From Phenylobacterium parvum (GTDB lineage Bacteria > Pseudomonadota > Alphaproteobacteria > Caulobacterales > Caulobacteraceae): 34,768 nt of DNA. Below the pieces are notes generated by a model. That model saw only the letters and a program-made list of their open reading frames with translations, was not told where the DNA came from and did not search any database. The stretch covers positions 1 through 34,768 of the forward strand of contig JAPOKE010000012.1 of the NCBI GenBank assembly GCA_029977805.1. The letters run 5' to 3'. The translations under genes and the position numbers were made by a program. Positions 1-8,217 of this stretch are shown in pieces (position 1 is the first letter of the stretch; each line of letters starts with the position of its first letter).

Positions 1-199
1 ATTGCGCCCAGAATTTGGTGGAGCCGCTCAGCACGAACCGGATTACAGCGCACAGCGCCGTCGCGGCGTCGTCGCGCGCCTGGGCCCGGGCGCGCGCGTC
101 CGGCGCGCGCGCCATCGCCGCGTCGCCCGCCGCGTCCAGCGCCGCGAGGCACCAGCCGGCCAGGAAGCCCGAACCCCCCGTCACCAGAACCCTGCCCAT
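1..199 (-). CDS. Partial NAD(P)-binding epimerase/dehydratase-like protein, truncated by the window edge
   Basis: The frame opens with ATG at 199 and stays open to base 1, so 66 residues are visible and the rest lies outside. The first residues contain the Rossmann glycine motif TGGSGFLAGWC, typical of NAD-dependent epimerase/dehydratase and dihydroflavonol-reductase-like proteins, where it binds the dinucleotide. Past about residue 22 the sequence becomes Ala/Arg-rich and then reads CAVIRFVLSGSTKFWAQ. I do not recognise this as the normal continuation of that family, and neither other frame on this strand restores it. The gene may therefore be divergent, a remnant, or joined to unrelated sequence near the edge. 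It is divergent from the thioesterase gene across a 110-bp gap. The start is well supported by the motif; the function is only a family-level guess. Confidence 0.5.
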   Translation of the reverse strand, partial: MGRVLVTGGSGFLAGWCLAALDAAGDAAMARAPDARARAQARDDAATALCAVIRFVLSGSTKFWAQ

Positions 200-309
200 G
201 CGCGTCTCCCAAGCGACCCCGGCGCCCCGCCTAGCCGGAATCGGACCGACGCGGAACCTGCGAGGGCGCCCTTCCAATCCCCGCCCGGCCCGGTGTAGGG
301 GTCCCGGCC

Positions 310-1137
310 ATGACGAACGACGCCCCGACCCACCAGATGAACCTCGAGCGCCTTGGCCCCGGCCGCTGGCGCGTTCCCGCCGGCGAGGAATGGCGCAACC
401 CCTCCGGCGGCCTGTGGGGCGGCTACGCCATCGGCCTCGCCACCCGCATCGTCCAGGCCGAGCCCGAGCGTGTGGGCGAAGTGCTTTCGCTGACCCTGAC
501 CTACGCCGCCGCCCTCCCGGCGGGGGACCTGGACGTCCGCACCCGGCGGATCCGCCAGGGCGGCTCGGTGGGGGTCTGGGAGGTGGAGCTGCGCCCGCCC
601 GGCTCGGAGGAGGTCGGCGTCCACGCCATCGTCACCACGGCCCGGCGGCCCGACACCCCGCCCTTCGCCTTCGCCTCCATGCCCGAGGCCCCGGACCCGG
701 ACAGCCTGCCTGCGCCGGAAATCCCCCACGCCCGACAGCACTTCGGCTCCACCGTGCTGGAGCGCCGCAGCCTGGACGGCTTCCCGCCCAGGCCCTCGGC
801 CGGGTCTCGGTCCCTGGCCTGGGTGCGCTCGCGCCGGGAGCCCATGGACAAGGCCCTCCTGGGCATGATCACCGACAACTCCCCGCCCCGGGCCATGTAC
901 GCCTTCGGCATGGGGGTCTCGACCACCACCCTGTCCCTGACGGTCTATCTCCACGCCACCGACGCCGAGGTGGCCGAGGTCGGCAACGACTTCATCCTGG
1001 TGGAGTACGAGGGCCGGGTGGGCGGCGGCGGCGCGTCCGACGAGCGCTCCAGCTACTGGCGGCGGGACGGCAAGCTCCTCGCCACCTCCGAGCAGCTGGT
1101 CTGGTACCGCAAGGTCCCGCCGCGGCCGCCGGAGTAG
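310..1137 (+). CDS. Acyl-CoA thioesterase family protein (double hotdog)
   Basis: This 275-residue protein has the layout of the TesB-like/4HBT_3 thioesterases, which hydrolyse acyl-CoA to free acid and CoA in the cytoplasm. The N-terminal hotdog carries GGLWGGYAIGLATRIV at about residues 33-48, the usual start of the hot-dog helix. The second hotdog lies in the last 110 residues, with the strand pair FILVEYEGR and WRRDGKLLATSEQLVWYR. The length fits the family. The ATG at 310 is preceded by AGGGG eight bases upstream. The substrate cannot be read from the sequence. It lies alone on this strand, followed 83 bp later by a patatin-like gene, and could share a lipid-related role with it; that link is inferred from position only. 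Confidence 0.8.
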   Translation: MTNDAPTHQMNLERLGPGRWRVPAGEEWRNPSGGLWGGYAIGLATRIVQAEPERVGEVLSLTLTYAAALPAGDLDVRTRRIRQGGSVGVWEVELRPPGSEEVGVHAIVTTARRPDTPPFAFASMPEAPDPDSLPAPEIPHARQHFGSTVLERRSLDGFPPRPSAGSRSLAWVRSRREPMDKALLGMITDNSPPRAMYAFGMGVSTTTLSLTVYLHATDAEVAEVGNDFILVEYEGRVGGGGASDERSSYWRRDGKLLATSEQLVWYRKVPPRPPE

Positions 1138-1220
1138 GGATCGCGGCGCAGCGGCTTGACGGCGGCGTCACGCCGGGCGTGAGGTGGGGCTCCCGCTCGC
1201 CCTCATTCGCCGGACACGTC

Positions 1221-2951
1221 ATGACGCCCACGCCCGAGCCCGATTTTCCCAGGTACCAGGCCGATGATTTCGAGGGGACGCCGGCCGGACCCTGCGACCT
1301 CATCCTGGAGGGCGGTGTCGCCTCCGGCGCCGTCCATCCCTATGTCGTCCTCGAGCTGGCGCAGAGGCACAATCTGCATTCCATCGGGGCCACCTCCGCA
1401 GGCGCCAACGCCGGCGTCCTGGCCGCCGCCGCGGAATACGCCCGGACCGTGCGGGGAGATCCCGCGGGATTCGTCCGGTTCCAGGAGGTCTGCGACGCCC
1501 GGGCCGGGGCCCTCGGCGAACTCTTCCAGGAGGAGCCCGGCTTCGAACCGCTCATGGCCCTCTTCAAGGGACGCGGAGGCCTCCTCTCCCGCGCCCTCGC
1601 GGGCTTCCGCCGCCCCCTCCTGGCCGGCGGGCTCGCCGGCGCCGTGGCCGGGGTTGTCCTCGCCTTCGCGGGGTGGGAGTGGCCGGCCTCGACGGCGGAG
1701 ATCCTCGCCGCCTTCGTGATCGTCCCGGGCGGCGCCTTCCTCGGGGCCCTCGCCGCCGCCGGCCTGACGGCCCTGCGCCTCCGCCGGCGGCTTGATGCGC
1801 GCCTGGGGATCTGCACCGGCCTGACCCGGTACGGCGCCGGGGAAACCGCCATCACCGACTGGCTGCACGAGTCCATCCAGCACATCGCCTTCGGCGGGGC
1901 GCCGGGCAAGGTCCTGACCTTCGGCGACCTCGAGGGCCACCCCCGCCGGAAGGTCCGCCTGCGCCTGGTCGCCTCCAACCTCTCGCAGCAGAAGCCGCAC
2001 ACCCTGCCCGAGACCTGGCCGGAAGAGGGCCGCTACCGGCCTGCGGAATGGGCGCGCCTCTTCCCGCCGGCCATCATGGCGCACCTGAAGGCCTGCACCC
2101 GGGACACCGGATCCGGGACCCGCAGCCTTCCCAGCCGCGCCGACCTGCCCATCCTCGTCGCCTCCCGGATGAGCATGAGCGTCCCCGTCCTCTTCGAGCC
2201 GGTCCCGGTCGAGCTTCCCGACGTGGAGACCGCCCGGCGCGTCCAGGAACTGTCCGGCAGGCCCGGCGCCCCTCCGCTTCCTCCCTCATGGCTCCGCGTC
2301 CTGTTCAGCGACGGGGGCTTCACCAGCAACTTCCCCATCCACCTCTTCGACGCCCCGCTGCCGGCCTGGCCCACCTACGCCGTCGACTTCGAGTCCCTTC
2401 CGACCGGGGCGGGCGGCGGATCCCGGGTGCTGGTCCTCGACGGGGAGACGGGCGTCCGGATCCATGACGTGCAGTCCGCCGCCGGTTTCGTCGGGGCCAT
2501 GCTCGACACCTCGCGCAACTGGAACGACCTCCTCCTGTCCCTGCTGCCCATCCACAGGGACCGGATCGCCCGGGTCCACCTTGCGCCCGGGGAGGGCGGG
2601 CTCAACCTGTCCATGACCCGGGCCGAGGTGCGCGCCCTTATGTCCTACGGGCTCGAGGCCGGCAGGAAGCTCGCCCAGACCTCCTTCCCGGACCACCAGG
2701 TCCGCCGGGCCCGGTCCCTCTACGCCGGCCTGCTCCAGGTCTCCCGGCAGGCCCGGAGGGTCTGGACGGCCGGAGGCCTTGGCGGCGCCTTCCGCGCCGG
2801 CCAGCTGCCAGCCCAGGGGCTGACCGCGCGCGACCGCGGCCGGATCGCGACGGCCATCGACACCCTTTCCGCCATCGCCGGCCTGCCCCGCGCCAGCAAG
2901 GCCGTCGTCCCGGCCCCCGAAGGACAGACCCGGATCACGGCCCGGTATTGA
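1221..2951 (+). CDS. Patatin-like phospholipase with internal transmembrane hairpin
   Basis: This predicted lipid acyl hydrolase has 576 residues. The oxyanion segment is GGVASGAVHP (31-40), the GGxxSGxxxP variant found in large bacterial patatins. The nucleophile is in ATSAG with Ser59, where the usual first Gly of GxSxG is Ala. The catalytic Asp is in SDGG (Asp364). Between them, residues about 133-150 and 160-186 form two hydrophobic segments followed by RLRRR, so the catalytic fold appears interrupted by a membrane hairpin. The frame is open much further upstream, but homology begins just after the ATG at 1221, and the upstream reading overlaps the thioesterase gene, so this start is chosen. 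No clear Shine-Dalgarno sequence is visible. Its 3' end overlaps the convergent desaturase gene by 17 bp. Membrane phospholipase activity is likely; the lipid is unknown. Confidence 0.82.
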   Translation: MTPTPEPDFPRYQADDFEGTPAGPCDLILEGGVASGAVHPYVVLELAQRHNLHSIGATSAGANAGVLAAAAEYARTVRGDPAGFVRFQEVCDARAGALGELFQEEPGFEPLMALFKGRGGLLSRALAGFRRPLLAGGLAGAVAGVVLAFAGWEWPASTAEILAAFVIVPGGAFLGALAAAGLTALRLRRRLDARLGICTGLTRYGAGETAITDWLHESIQHIAFGGAPGKVLTFGDLEGHPRRKVRLRLVASNLSQQKPHTLPETWPEEGRYRPAEWARLFPPAIMAHLKACTRDTGSGTRSLPSRADLPILVASRMSMSVPVLFEPVPVELPDVETARRVQELSGRPGAPPLPPSWLRVLFSDGGFTSNFPIHLFDAPLPAWPTYAVDFESLPTGAGGGSRVLVLDGETGVRIHDVQSAAGFVGAMLDTSRNWNDLLLSLLPIHRDRIARVHLAPGEGGLNLSMTRAEVRALMSYGLEAGRKLAQTSFPDHQVRRARSLYAGLLQVSRQARRVWTAGGLGGAFRAGQLPAQGLTARDRGRIATAIDTLSAIAGLPRASKAVVPAPEGQTRITARY

Positions 2952-3897
2952 GCGCCGCCAGGAGACGCAGGCCGGCCAGGAAGCCGGGCGTCTCATGCCG
3001 GCTTGCGCCGGTGCGGGCCAGGGCCCGGTCAGCCTCGGGGAGGTTGTAGAACGGGATGGCGGGCCAGACATGGTGCGCCAGGTGGAGGTTCATGTTCGCG
3101 TAGAAGAAGGCGCCGACGGGCCCAAGCCGGACGGTGCGCGTGGAGTCCTCGAAGCGGGTCTCCGGGACCCCCGCCCTGAGGCCGGCATGTTGGAGGAGGG
3201 CGAGGGACCTGTTGAATCCCGAAAGGATGAAGGGCGCCAGGGTGACCCCCGCGACCAGGATGGGCTGGCCCGCGACGAGGAAGGTTGCGGCGAGGGCGGC
3301 CTGGACGAGGAGCACCCTGCGGGCGCCGTCACGGATCGCCCTCCGCTCCGGGCTTCCCGGGGGCGCGAGGTCCTGGATGCGGGCGTCGCCGGGGATCTGG
3401 CCGACGGCGTTCAGGGCGAGCAGCCGCAGGCGGCGGAACAGGCCGGGGACGTCCAGGGTGAGCAGCCAGGCGACCTGGCCCGCCCGAATCCGCGCTCCGG
3501 CGTTCGCCTCCACGTCCGCAGGGCCAAGCGTGTGGCGATGGTGGAGGGGGTGGGTCAGTTCGAAGAAGGCGTCATTGCTCCAGGTCAGGATGGAGCAGGC
3601 GCGAAAGAGAAGGCCGTTGGCCCGCCGGGAGGTGAGGACGTTGCGGTGGAAGAGTTCATGCCCCAGGCCCGCCCATCCCAGGAAGGACCAGGCCGCCCAG
3701 TGCGGGATAAGGACAGCCAGCGCCGTAAGGACCTGGCCCCCGGCGGCAAGGCGGACCGAGAGGAACAGGAGGGCGAGGTGGAAACCCGCCCGGACAAGGA
3801 TGTGGGCCATGGCCAGGCCGTTCCGAGGCCGCGCGAGGCGCCTGTAGGTGTCCCGGTCCAGGGCCTCGAAGGCCGGCGGGGAGGGCCCGTGGGTCAT
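2935..3897 (-). CDS. Fatty acid desaturase family membrane protein
   Basis: This 320-residue integral membrane protein carries the histidine boxes of the di-iron desaturase/hydroxylase family. These are GHELFH (His80, His84), HPLHHRH (His116, His119, His120) and NLHLAHH (His272, His275, His276), with an extra His237 in LLQHAGL. Hydrophobic segments near residues 36-75 and 194-226 fit the four-helix topology. The family inserts double bonds or hydroxyls into acyl chains, or acts on related lipids and carotenoids; which one applies is not visible. Its ATG overlaps the stop of the methyltransferase gene upstream in an ATGA, so translation is probably coupled and it is the last gene of the leftward glycan-type operon. 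No strong Shine-Dalgarno sequence precedes it, as expected for coupling. Confidence 0.85.
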   Translation of the reverse strand: MTHGPSPPAFEALDRDTYRRLARPRNGLAMAHILVRAGFHLALLFLSVRLAAGGQVLTALAVLIPHWAAWSFLGWAGLGHELFHRNVLTSRRANGLLFRACSILTWSNDAFFELTHPLHHRHTLGPADVEANAGARIRAGQVAWLLTLDVPGLFRRLRLLALNAVGQIPGDARIQDLAPPGSPERRAIRDGARRVLLVQAALAATFLVAGQPILVAGVTLAPFILSGFNRSLALLQHAGLRAGVPETRFEDSTRTVRLGPVGAFFYANMNLHLAHHVWPAIPFYNLPEADRALARTGASRHETPGFLAGLRLLAALNTGP

Positions 3898-4721
3898 CCG
3901 GGCGGGAGGGCTGCGGCCAGGAAGTCCCGTCGCGCGTCGCCGGTCAGGCCGATGGCCAGGAGGGTGCCCGGGATGCTGAGGACAATGTCCTGCGTCGCCT
4001 CGCTGGCCATGTAGCGGGTCACCTCGCCATGGATCCCGGAATTGAAGTCATGCCAGAGGATGGCGCCGGACCCCCCGAGCATGCGCCGCGCCTTCCGTGT
4101 GTCCGAGGCGATGGTCTCCAGGTCATGACCGCCGTCGACAAAGACGAGGTCGACCGCGCCGTCGAGGCCCAGGGCCCCGGTGTCGAGGGTGCGGCTGTCC
4201 TGGTGCAGGAGGGTCAGCCGCCCGCGGTCGTGGTCTCCCAGTTCCCGAAGGTATAGCGGACCGAGGCGCGCCTGGGTGAGCCGGAGGTGGTCGTCATTCT
4301 TGCGGTCGTCGCTCCGCAATTCGGCGTCCGAGTAGTCTCCCGCTCCCGCGAGGTCCGCCGATACGTCGCCGAGGTCGACGGAGACCACCTGGCAACTGGC
4401 CTCCGAGTTGGCGAGGAAGAGGCTGGTGGAATAGCCCAGGAAGGTGCCGAACTCGAAGATCCGCCTCGGGCGCAGGATGCGCGCCACCGCGGTCATGCAG
4501 GCCGCCTCCAGCAGGGAGATGCTGCCGATGGCGGTCGGCGGCAGGTGCAGGTTCAGGGGGACGGGCGCCGGATAGAGCGCCTCCGTCTTCAGGAAGAGCA
4601 CCCGGGGCTTGATGTAGACGACGCCTGGCCGGCCGTCCGAGAACCGGTCGGCCAGGGCCTCCGGGGTCTCGATGGGACGGGACGGATCCGCCCCCGCCCG
4701 GTCCTGTGCGCCCGCCTTCAT
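3894..4721 (-). CDS. Class I SAM-dependent methyltransferase (Methyltransf_24 type)
   Basis: This 275-residue protein has the SAM-binding motif EFGTFLGYSTS (90-100), followed by the acidic strand end VSVDLGD. The later strand VFVDGGHDLE is characteristic of the Methyltransf_24/cephalosporin-hydroxylase-like group often found in sugar and antibiotic clusters. It presumably transfers methyl groups to a small molecule or sugar in the cytoplasm. An ATG at 4745 is in frame, but the ATG at 4721 has AGGAGG exactly five bases upstream while the 4745 start does not, so the shorter form is chosen. It lies between the FkbM methyltransferase and the desaturase (4-bp overlap with the latter). Two methyltransferases in one operon suggest two methylation sites on the same product; this is an inference. 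Confidence 0.82.
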   Translation of the reverse strand: MKAGAQDRAGADPSRPIETPEALADRFSDGRPGVVYIKPRVLFLKTEALYPAPVPLNLHLPPTAIGSISLLEAACMTAVARILRPRRIFEFGTFLGYSTSLFLANSEASCQVVSVDLGDVSADLAGAGDYSDAELRSDDRKNDDHLRLTQARLGPLYLRELGDHDRGRLTLLHQDSRTLDTGALGLDGAVDLVFVDGGHDLETIASDTRKARRMLGGSGAILWHDFNSGIHGEVTRYMASEATQDIVLSIPGTLLAIGLTGDARRDFLAAALPPG

Positions 4722-4763
4722 GGCCGCCTCCTGATTCGCCGCCATCCTAGTCCCTGGCCTTCT

Positions 4764-5813
4764 TCACACGAAGAACATCACCGTCTCCGACCAGCCCTGG
4801 GTGTAGTGGCGCAGGTGGACCCGGTAGTCGGGGTGAAGGGAGAGGGCGAAGCGCGCGATGTCGCGGAAGTCGGAGGCCCGATGATAGACGGCCAGGGCGA
4901 GCTTGGGCCTGGCCTCGCCGATCAGTCGCCTCGCGCCCTCCAGGGCGCGGGTTTCCCATCCCTCCAGGTCCATCTTTATGAGGCTGACCGGACCCGCAAG
5001 GCATGCGTCCAGGGGCGCCACGCGGATGCTGTGGCCGCCGGGTCCCCCGATGGCGGAGGCGGATCCCGCGTCGGGGTCGAAGGCCAGCTCCCCCGGGGAG
5101 TCGGACAGTCCCAGGGCGTGGAAGTGGATGTCCCGGCGCCCCGCCAGACGCGCCTGCGCCTTCGCCATGTTGGCGGGCGAGGGCTCGAAGAGGTGGATGG
5201 CCCGGTAGTCAGGGTCATGCCGGATGAAGGCTTCCGCCGTGTCTCCGTCGAACCCGCCGGCGTCCACGAAGACCTCGCCCGACAGCCTGAGGAAGGGCTC
5301 GAAGTACTGTTCCTCGATCCGCACCTCGTAGTGCGCCATGTAGGCGGGATCGGCGGTCAGCCTGAACCGGAGGATGTCCAGCAGGGTCCGCCGGGACTCC
5401 GGGTCCGCCATTCGGTCGTACAGCTCGCCCCATTCCTGCGCGTGGGCCTCCCAGTCCGCCCTCTGTTCCAGGGCGAAGTCGGGCGGGGAGATTGCGCCAT
5501 CGCCGGCGGAGGCCAGGTCGGCAAGGCCCAGCAGGCTCACGCCGTCCTGCGCCGCGAACCGGCGCACCACGTCGACCGGACGGATGGAGCTTGCCGCGTT
5601 CACCACCACCGAACCGGCCGGGATATCCGGGGAACCGATCACCGGCAGGCCGTTCCAGCGTGTCCCGGGCGGGGCTCCGTCGTCGATCAGGCCTGCCGCC
5701 CGCACGGGCGCCGCGAGACGCGCCGCATCATCGTTCCGACCCACCAGGAAGCACGGGCCGGCCTCTCCGTCGAGGACGGCGCGGGCGAGCGGCGAGGCCT
5801 TCCGGGGCTTCAT
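4764..5813 (-). CDS. FkbM family methyltransferase with N-terminal Rossmann-like region
   Basis: The protein has 349 residues. The C-terminal half is an FkbM-type SAM methyltransferase domain. The motif I region is VFVDAGGFDGDTAEAF (181-196), the acidic loop is HLFEPSPANM (207-216), and the family signature is LIKMDLEGWETRALEGA (278-294). FkbM enzymes O-methylate sugars and polyketides. Residues about 20-100 look like a small nucleotide-binding or sugar-modifier N-terminal domain (FLVGRNDDAARL, then alternating strands), which I cannot assign. Two starts are plausible. ATG 5813 has GAGG five bases upstream. A GTG at 5849 overlaps the previous stop as GTGA, has GGAG seven bases upstream, and would add 12 residues. 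The gene follows the ATP-grasp gene in the same operon. Confidence 0.83.
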   Translation of the reverse strand: MKPRKASPLARAVLDGEAGPCFLVGRNDDAARLAAPVRAAGLIDDGAPPGTRWNGLPVIGSPDIPAGSVVVNAASSIRPVDVVRRFAAQDGVSLLGLADLASAGDGAISPPDFALEQRADWEAHAQEWGELYDRMADPESRRTLLDILRFRLTADPAYMAHYEVRIEEQYFEPFLRLSGEVFVDAGGFDGDTAEAFIRHDPDYRAIHLFEPSPANMAKAQARLAGRRDIHFHALGLSDSPGELAFDPDAGSASAIGGPGGHSIRVAPLDACLAGPVSLIKMDLEGWETRALEGARRLIGEARPKLALAVYHRASDFRDIARFALSLHPDYRVHLRHYTQGWSETVMFFV

Positions 5814-5845
5814 GGCCGCCTCGACCTCCCTCAGGAAGCTCCCGG

Positions 5846-7012
5846 TCACCAGGCGTCTCCGGGCAGGATCTCGTAGAGACGTCGCTCGACCGCGGCCGCA
5901 GCGAGCGCGGCGAGGTCCCCGGCGTCCCGCGCCCGGAGGAAGAGCAGCCCGACCCGTGACCGCGGGCTGGGGGCGAGGGCGTCGCCCGACAGGGCGAGGA
6001 TCGCCATGCGCTCGATGTCCACCGGCCGGCTGAACCTGAGAGCCCCCAGTTGCGCGCCCTCGGGGCTGGACACGGTGTGCCGCAGGATGGGCAGGGCCGC
6101 CGCGGGTTCCGGGAAGGCGCCGAAATCCTCGCCGAGGAAGGGCCGGACATAGGCCCCGGCGTAGTCGGCGCCGGTCGAGAGGCTGACAAGCAGGCTGTAG
6201 AGGTCGCCGGGACACCGGCGCGTCACCTCGACCAGCCTCAGGCCCTCGGGGCCAAGGATGAGCTGGGTGTGCAGGAGCCCTGGCTGGAGGTCGAGGGCCG
6301 ACATCATCGTCCGGGCGATGGACCGCATTTCCTGGAGCGCGGCGTCCGGGAAGTCCCGGGCCACATGGCTGGTGTCCACCGCCAGCGGATTGGCGGACCC
6401 GTGCTCGACCACGACGGTGTCCCACCGGACGCCGGAAGTGTCGACGAAGGCTGTGTGGCTGTAGAGTTGCCCTTCGACAAACTCCTCGATGACGCAGGCG
6501 CCAGAGCGCGATTCCGTTCGGGCCGCCTCAAGCGCGGCGGCCAGGCTGACGGGGGTCGGCGCCCGCAGCACGGTCGCGCCCCGGCCGCTGTAGGACTCCT
6601 CCGGCTTGACGATGACCGGCCTGCCCGGCCGCACCTCGCCGGGGTCGAGGGTCCTGGGGACCGGCAGGCCAAGGGCGCGCGCCCAGGCCCTGAAGGCGCC
6701 CTTGTTGTTGAGGGTGCGGGTCGCTGCGGCGCCATCGACGCCCGGAAGGTTCCGGCGGTCCGCGATCTCCGCGCAGGTCTGGTAGGAGCGGTCGTTGCAG
6801 CCCGGCACCAGGAAGTCGAAGCCGCCCTGATCGAACAGGCGCAGGGTCGCCTCCGTGTCGGAATAGTCCAGCTGGACATAGTCCGGATGCGCCCGCGCCA
6901 GGACATCGGAGGGTTGCCCGCCTGCAAGTGTGACGGAATGTCCCCCGGACTTAAGGGCCGCCAGGAGCGGCCCTGCGGCGATGTTGGTGTCAAGCAGCAG
7001 CACCCTCGCCAT
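5846..7012 (-). CDS. ATP-grasp domain ligase
   Basis: This 388-residue protein has the ATP-grasp layout. It begins with an N-terminal preATP-grasp Rossmann-like domain (MARVLLLDTN onward). The first ATP-binding lysine is in LNNKGAFR (Lys104), and the second is in IVKPEESYSGRG (Lys136) with its glycine-rich loop. The hinge is CVIEEFVEG (about 173-181), and metal-binding residues are near LVEVTRRCPGD (Glu262). Such enzymes activate a carboxylate as acyl phosphate and join it to an amine. It sits between a sugar dehydrogenase (4-bp gap upstream) and an FkbM methyltransferase, with a sugar aminotransferase across the divergent promoter. The acceptor could therefore be an amino sugar and the donor an amino acid or other small acid. 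That substrate assignment is inference; the ATP-grasp fold is seen directly. Confidence 0.82.
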   Translation of the reverse strand: MARVLLLDTNIAAGPLLAALKSGGHSVTLAGGQPSDVLARAHPDYVQLDYSDTEATLRLFDQGGFDFLVPGCNDRSYQTCAEIADRRNLPGVDGAAATRTLNNKGAFRAWARALGLPVPRTLDPGEVRPGRPVIVKPEESYSGRGATVLRAPTPVSLAAALEAARTESRSGACVIEEFVEGQLYSHTAFVDTSGVRWDTVVVEHGSANPLAVDTSHVARDFPDAALQEMRSIARTMMSALDLQPGLLHTQLILGPEGLRLVEVTRRCPGDLYSLLVSLSTGADYAGAYVRPFLGEDFGAFPEPAAALPILRHTVSSPEGAQLGALRFSRPVDIERMAILALSGDALAPSPRSRVGLLFLRARDAGDLAALAAAAVERRLYEILPGDAW

Positions 7013-7016
7013 GGGA

Positions 7017-8069
7017 TCAGTCCGTCACTTCGATCCGGCGCCCGGATGCGGCGGACCGCTGGATCGCATCGATCACACGGAGGTTGCGGAGCCCGTCCAG
7101 GGGGGTCACGACGACTGTCGCTTCCCCGCGTATCACGCCGAGCAGGTTGTCGAGCTGCGCCTTGAGCGGGTCGTGCCGGGTCACGGGGACGGTTTCGACC
7201 CCGAAGGGCTTCATCCAGGAGGCCTCGGTTTCGCTGGGAAAGGTCTCCAGCCTCAGGGTCGGGAAGTGCAGTGTGCCCCGCTCGCCGGTCAGGGTGTAGC
7301 AGGTCTCGTCCCGGACATTGAAGAAGGCGGGGTTCTCGCCCGTGGTCTGTTCCCAGCTGCGGGCCGACGCCCCGGAGTCCGAGAGGATGAAGACCCCCAG
7401 CGCCCCGTTCCGGAAGGAAAGGGTGATCGCCGCCGTATCCTCGACGGCGTGGCCCCGGACCCGGGAGGACGCCATGGCCTGGACGGCCTCGATCTCACCG
7501 CAGAAGGTGCGCATCATCCCGACCTCGTGGATCAGGTTGATGAGGATCGGTCCTCCGCCAGGCTGGGTCCGCCAGGGCGCTGCGGCGAAGTAGTCGTCAG
7601 GCTTGCGGAAGACGGCGCTGCCCTGGAAGGCGACGATCCGGCCGAGTCGTCCGGACTGCACGACGTCGCGGGCGGCCCGGACCAGGGGACTGTGGGCCCT
7701 GTGGTGCCCCACCATCGCCGGCGTTCCGCGATCCGCCACAAGTTGCACCAGAGCTTCGGCCTCCCCCACGTCATCTGTGATCGGTTTCTCGATCAGGATG
7801 GGCGTTCCCGCCTCGATGCAGGCCCTGGCCTGGGCGAAGTGGAACCTGTTAGGGGATGACAGGATGACCCCGTCGGGCCTCGAGGACGCCAGGCAGGTCT
7901 CGACGCCGGCGTGGACGGGAACGCCAAGGGTCCGTTCCAGTTCGTGCGCGTGGTTGGGCTCGGGCTGGACGATGGCGGCGAGCTCGGCGCCGGGGTGTTC
8001 CCGGATCAGCTCGATGTGCTTCATGCCCATCAGGCCGGGTCCAACGACCGCCAGCCGAATCCTGGACAT
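7017..8069 (-). CDS. Gfo/Idh/MocA family sugar oxidoreductase
   Basis: The 350-residue protein starts with a Rossmann fold, VVGPGLMGMKHI (GxGxxG), and has the family's EKPI motif, in which the Lys is catalytic. It continues with GGGPILINLIHEVGMMRTFCGEI, the second conserved region with the active-site His typical of myo-inositol dehydrogenase-like and nucleotide-sugar dehydrogenases. The predicted reaction is NAD(P)-dependent oxidation of a hydroxyl in a sugar or cyclitol, often making the keto group that an aminotransferase then uses. The frame extends upstream, but ATG 8069 starts the Rossmann strand at the normal place and has AGGGGG six bases upstream. It is the first gene of the leftward operon and is divergent from the DegT aminotransferase gene, which fits a keto-sugar relay. 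The substrate is unknown. Confidence 0.87.
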   Translation of the reverse strand: MSRIRLAVVGPGLMGMKHIELIREHPGAELAAIVQPEPNHAHELERTLGVPVHAGVETCLASSRPDGVILSSPNRFHFAQARACIEAGTPILIEKPITDDVGEAEALVQLVADRGTPAMVGHHRAHSPLVRAARDVVQSGRLGRIVAFQGSAVFRKPDDYFAAAPWRTQPGGGPILINLIHEVGMMRTFCGEIEAVQAMASSRVRGHAVEDTAAITLSFRNGALGVFILSDSGASARSWEQTTGENPAFFNVRDETCYTLTGERGTLHFPTLRLETFPSETEASWMKPFGVETVPVTRHDPLKAQLDNLLGVIRGEATVVVTPLDGLRNLRVIDAIQRSAASGRRIEVTD

Positions 8070-8170
8070 CCTCCGCCCCCTGTCGCGAAGGCTCCGGCTG
8101 AAGGCGGAGCCTGGGAAGACGCACGCTAGGCCGCTTCGGCCCGTCCTCCAAGCGAGGGGGTAACGATGGG

Positions 8171-8178
8171 TTAACCAT
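8171..8178 (+). promoter_or_regulatory. Possible CtrA-binding octamer TTAACCAT
   Basis: The exact octamer TTAACCAT lies in the 148-bp gap between the two divergent glycan-type operons, in an unusually AT-rich patch. It is part of the imperfect palindrome ATGGGTTAACCAT (8166-8178). From memory this octamer is one of the forms reported for the cell-cycle regulator CtrA in Caulobacter. A GANTC methylation site (8210-8214) also lies in the gap, overlapping the Shine-Dalgarno region of the aminotransferase gene. One octamer can occur by chance, so binding is a hypothesis. Confidence 0.4.
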
Positions 8179-8217
8179 AAGTTCCGACCCTGCGCCCCAG
8201 GCCCAGACGGAGTCGCC

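Noticed and set aside
61-115. Runs of cgcgcgcg as a possible regulatory or repeat element
   Set aside because: They fall inside the partial minus-strand frame and encode Ala/Arg runs. They are better explained by base composition.
15-1220. Possible long N-terminal extension of the patatin-like protein
   Set aside because: The frame is open from base 15, but its translation is Arg/Pro-rich and overlaps the thioesterase gene. The patatin fold begins right after ATG 1221.
5814-6425. Upstream extension of the FkbM methyltransferase
   Set aside because: It would overlap the ATP-grasp gene in another frame for nearly 600 bp. Start sites at 5813 or 5849 are enough.
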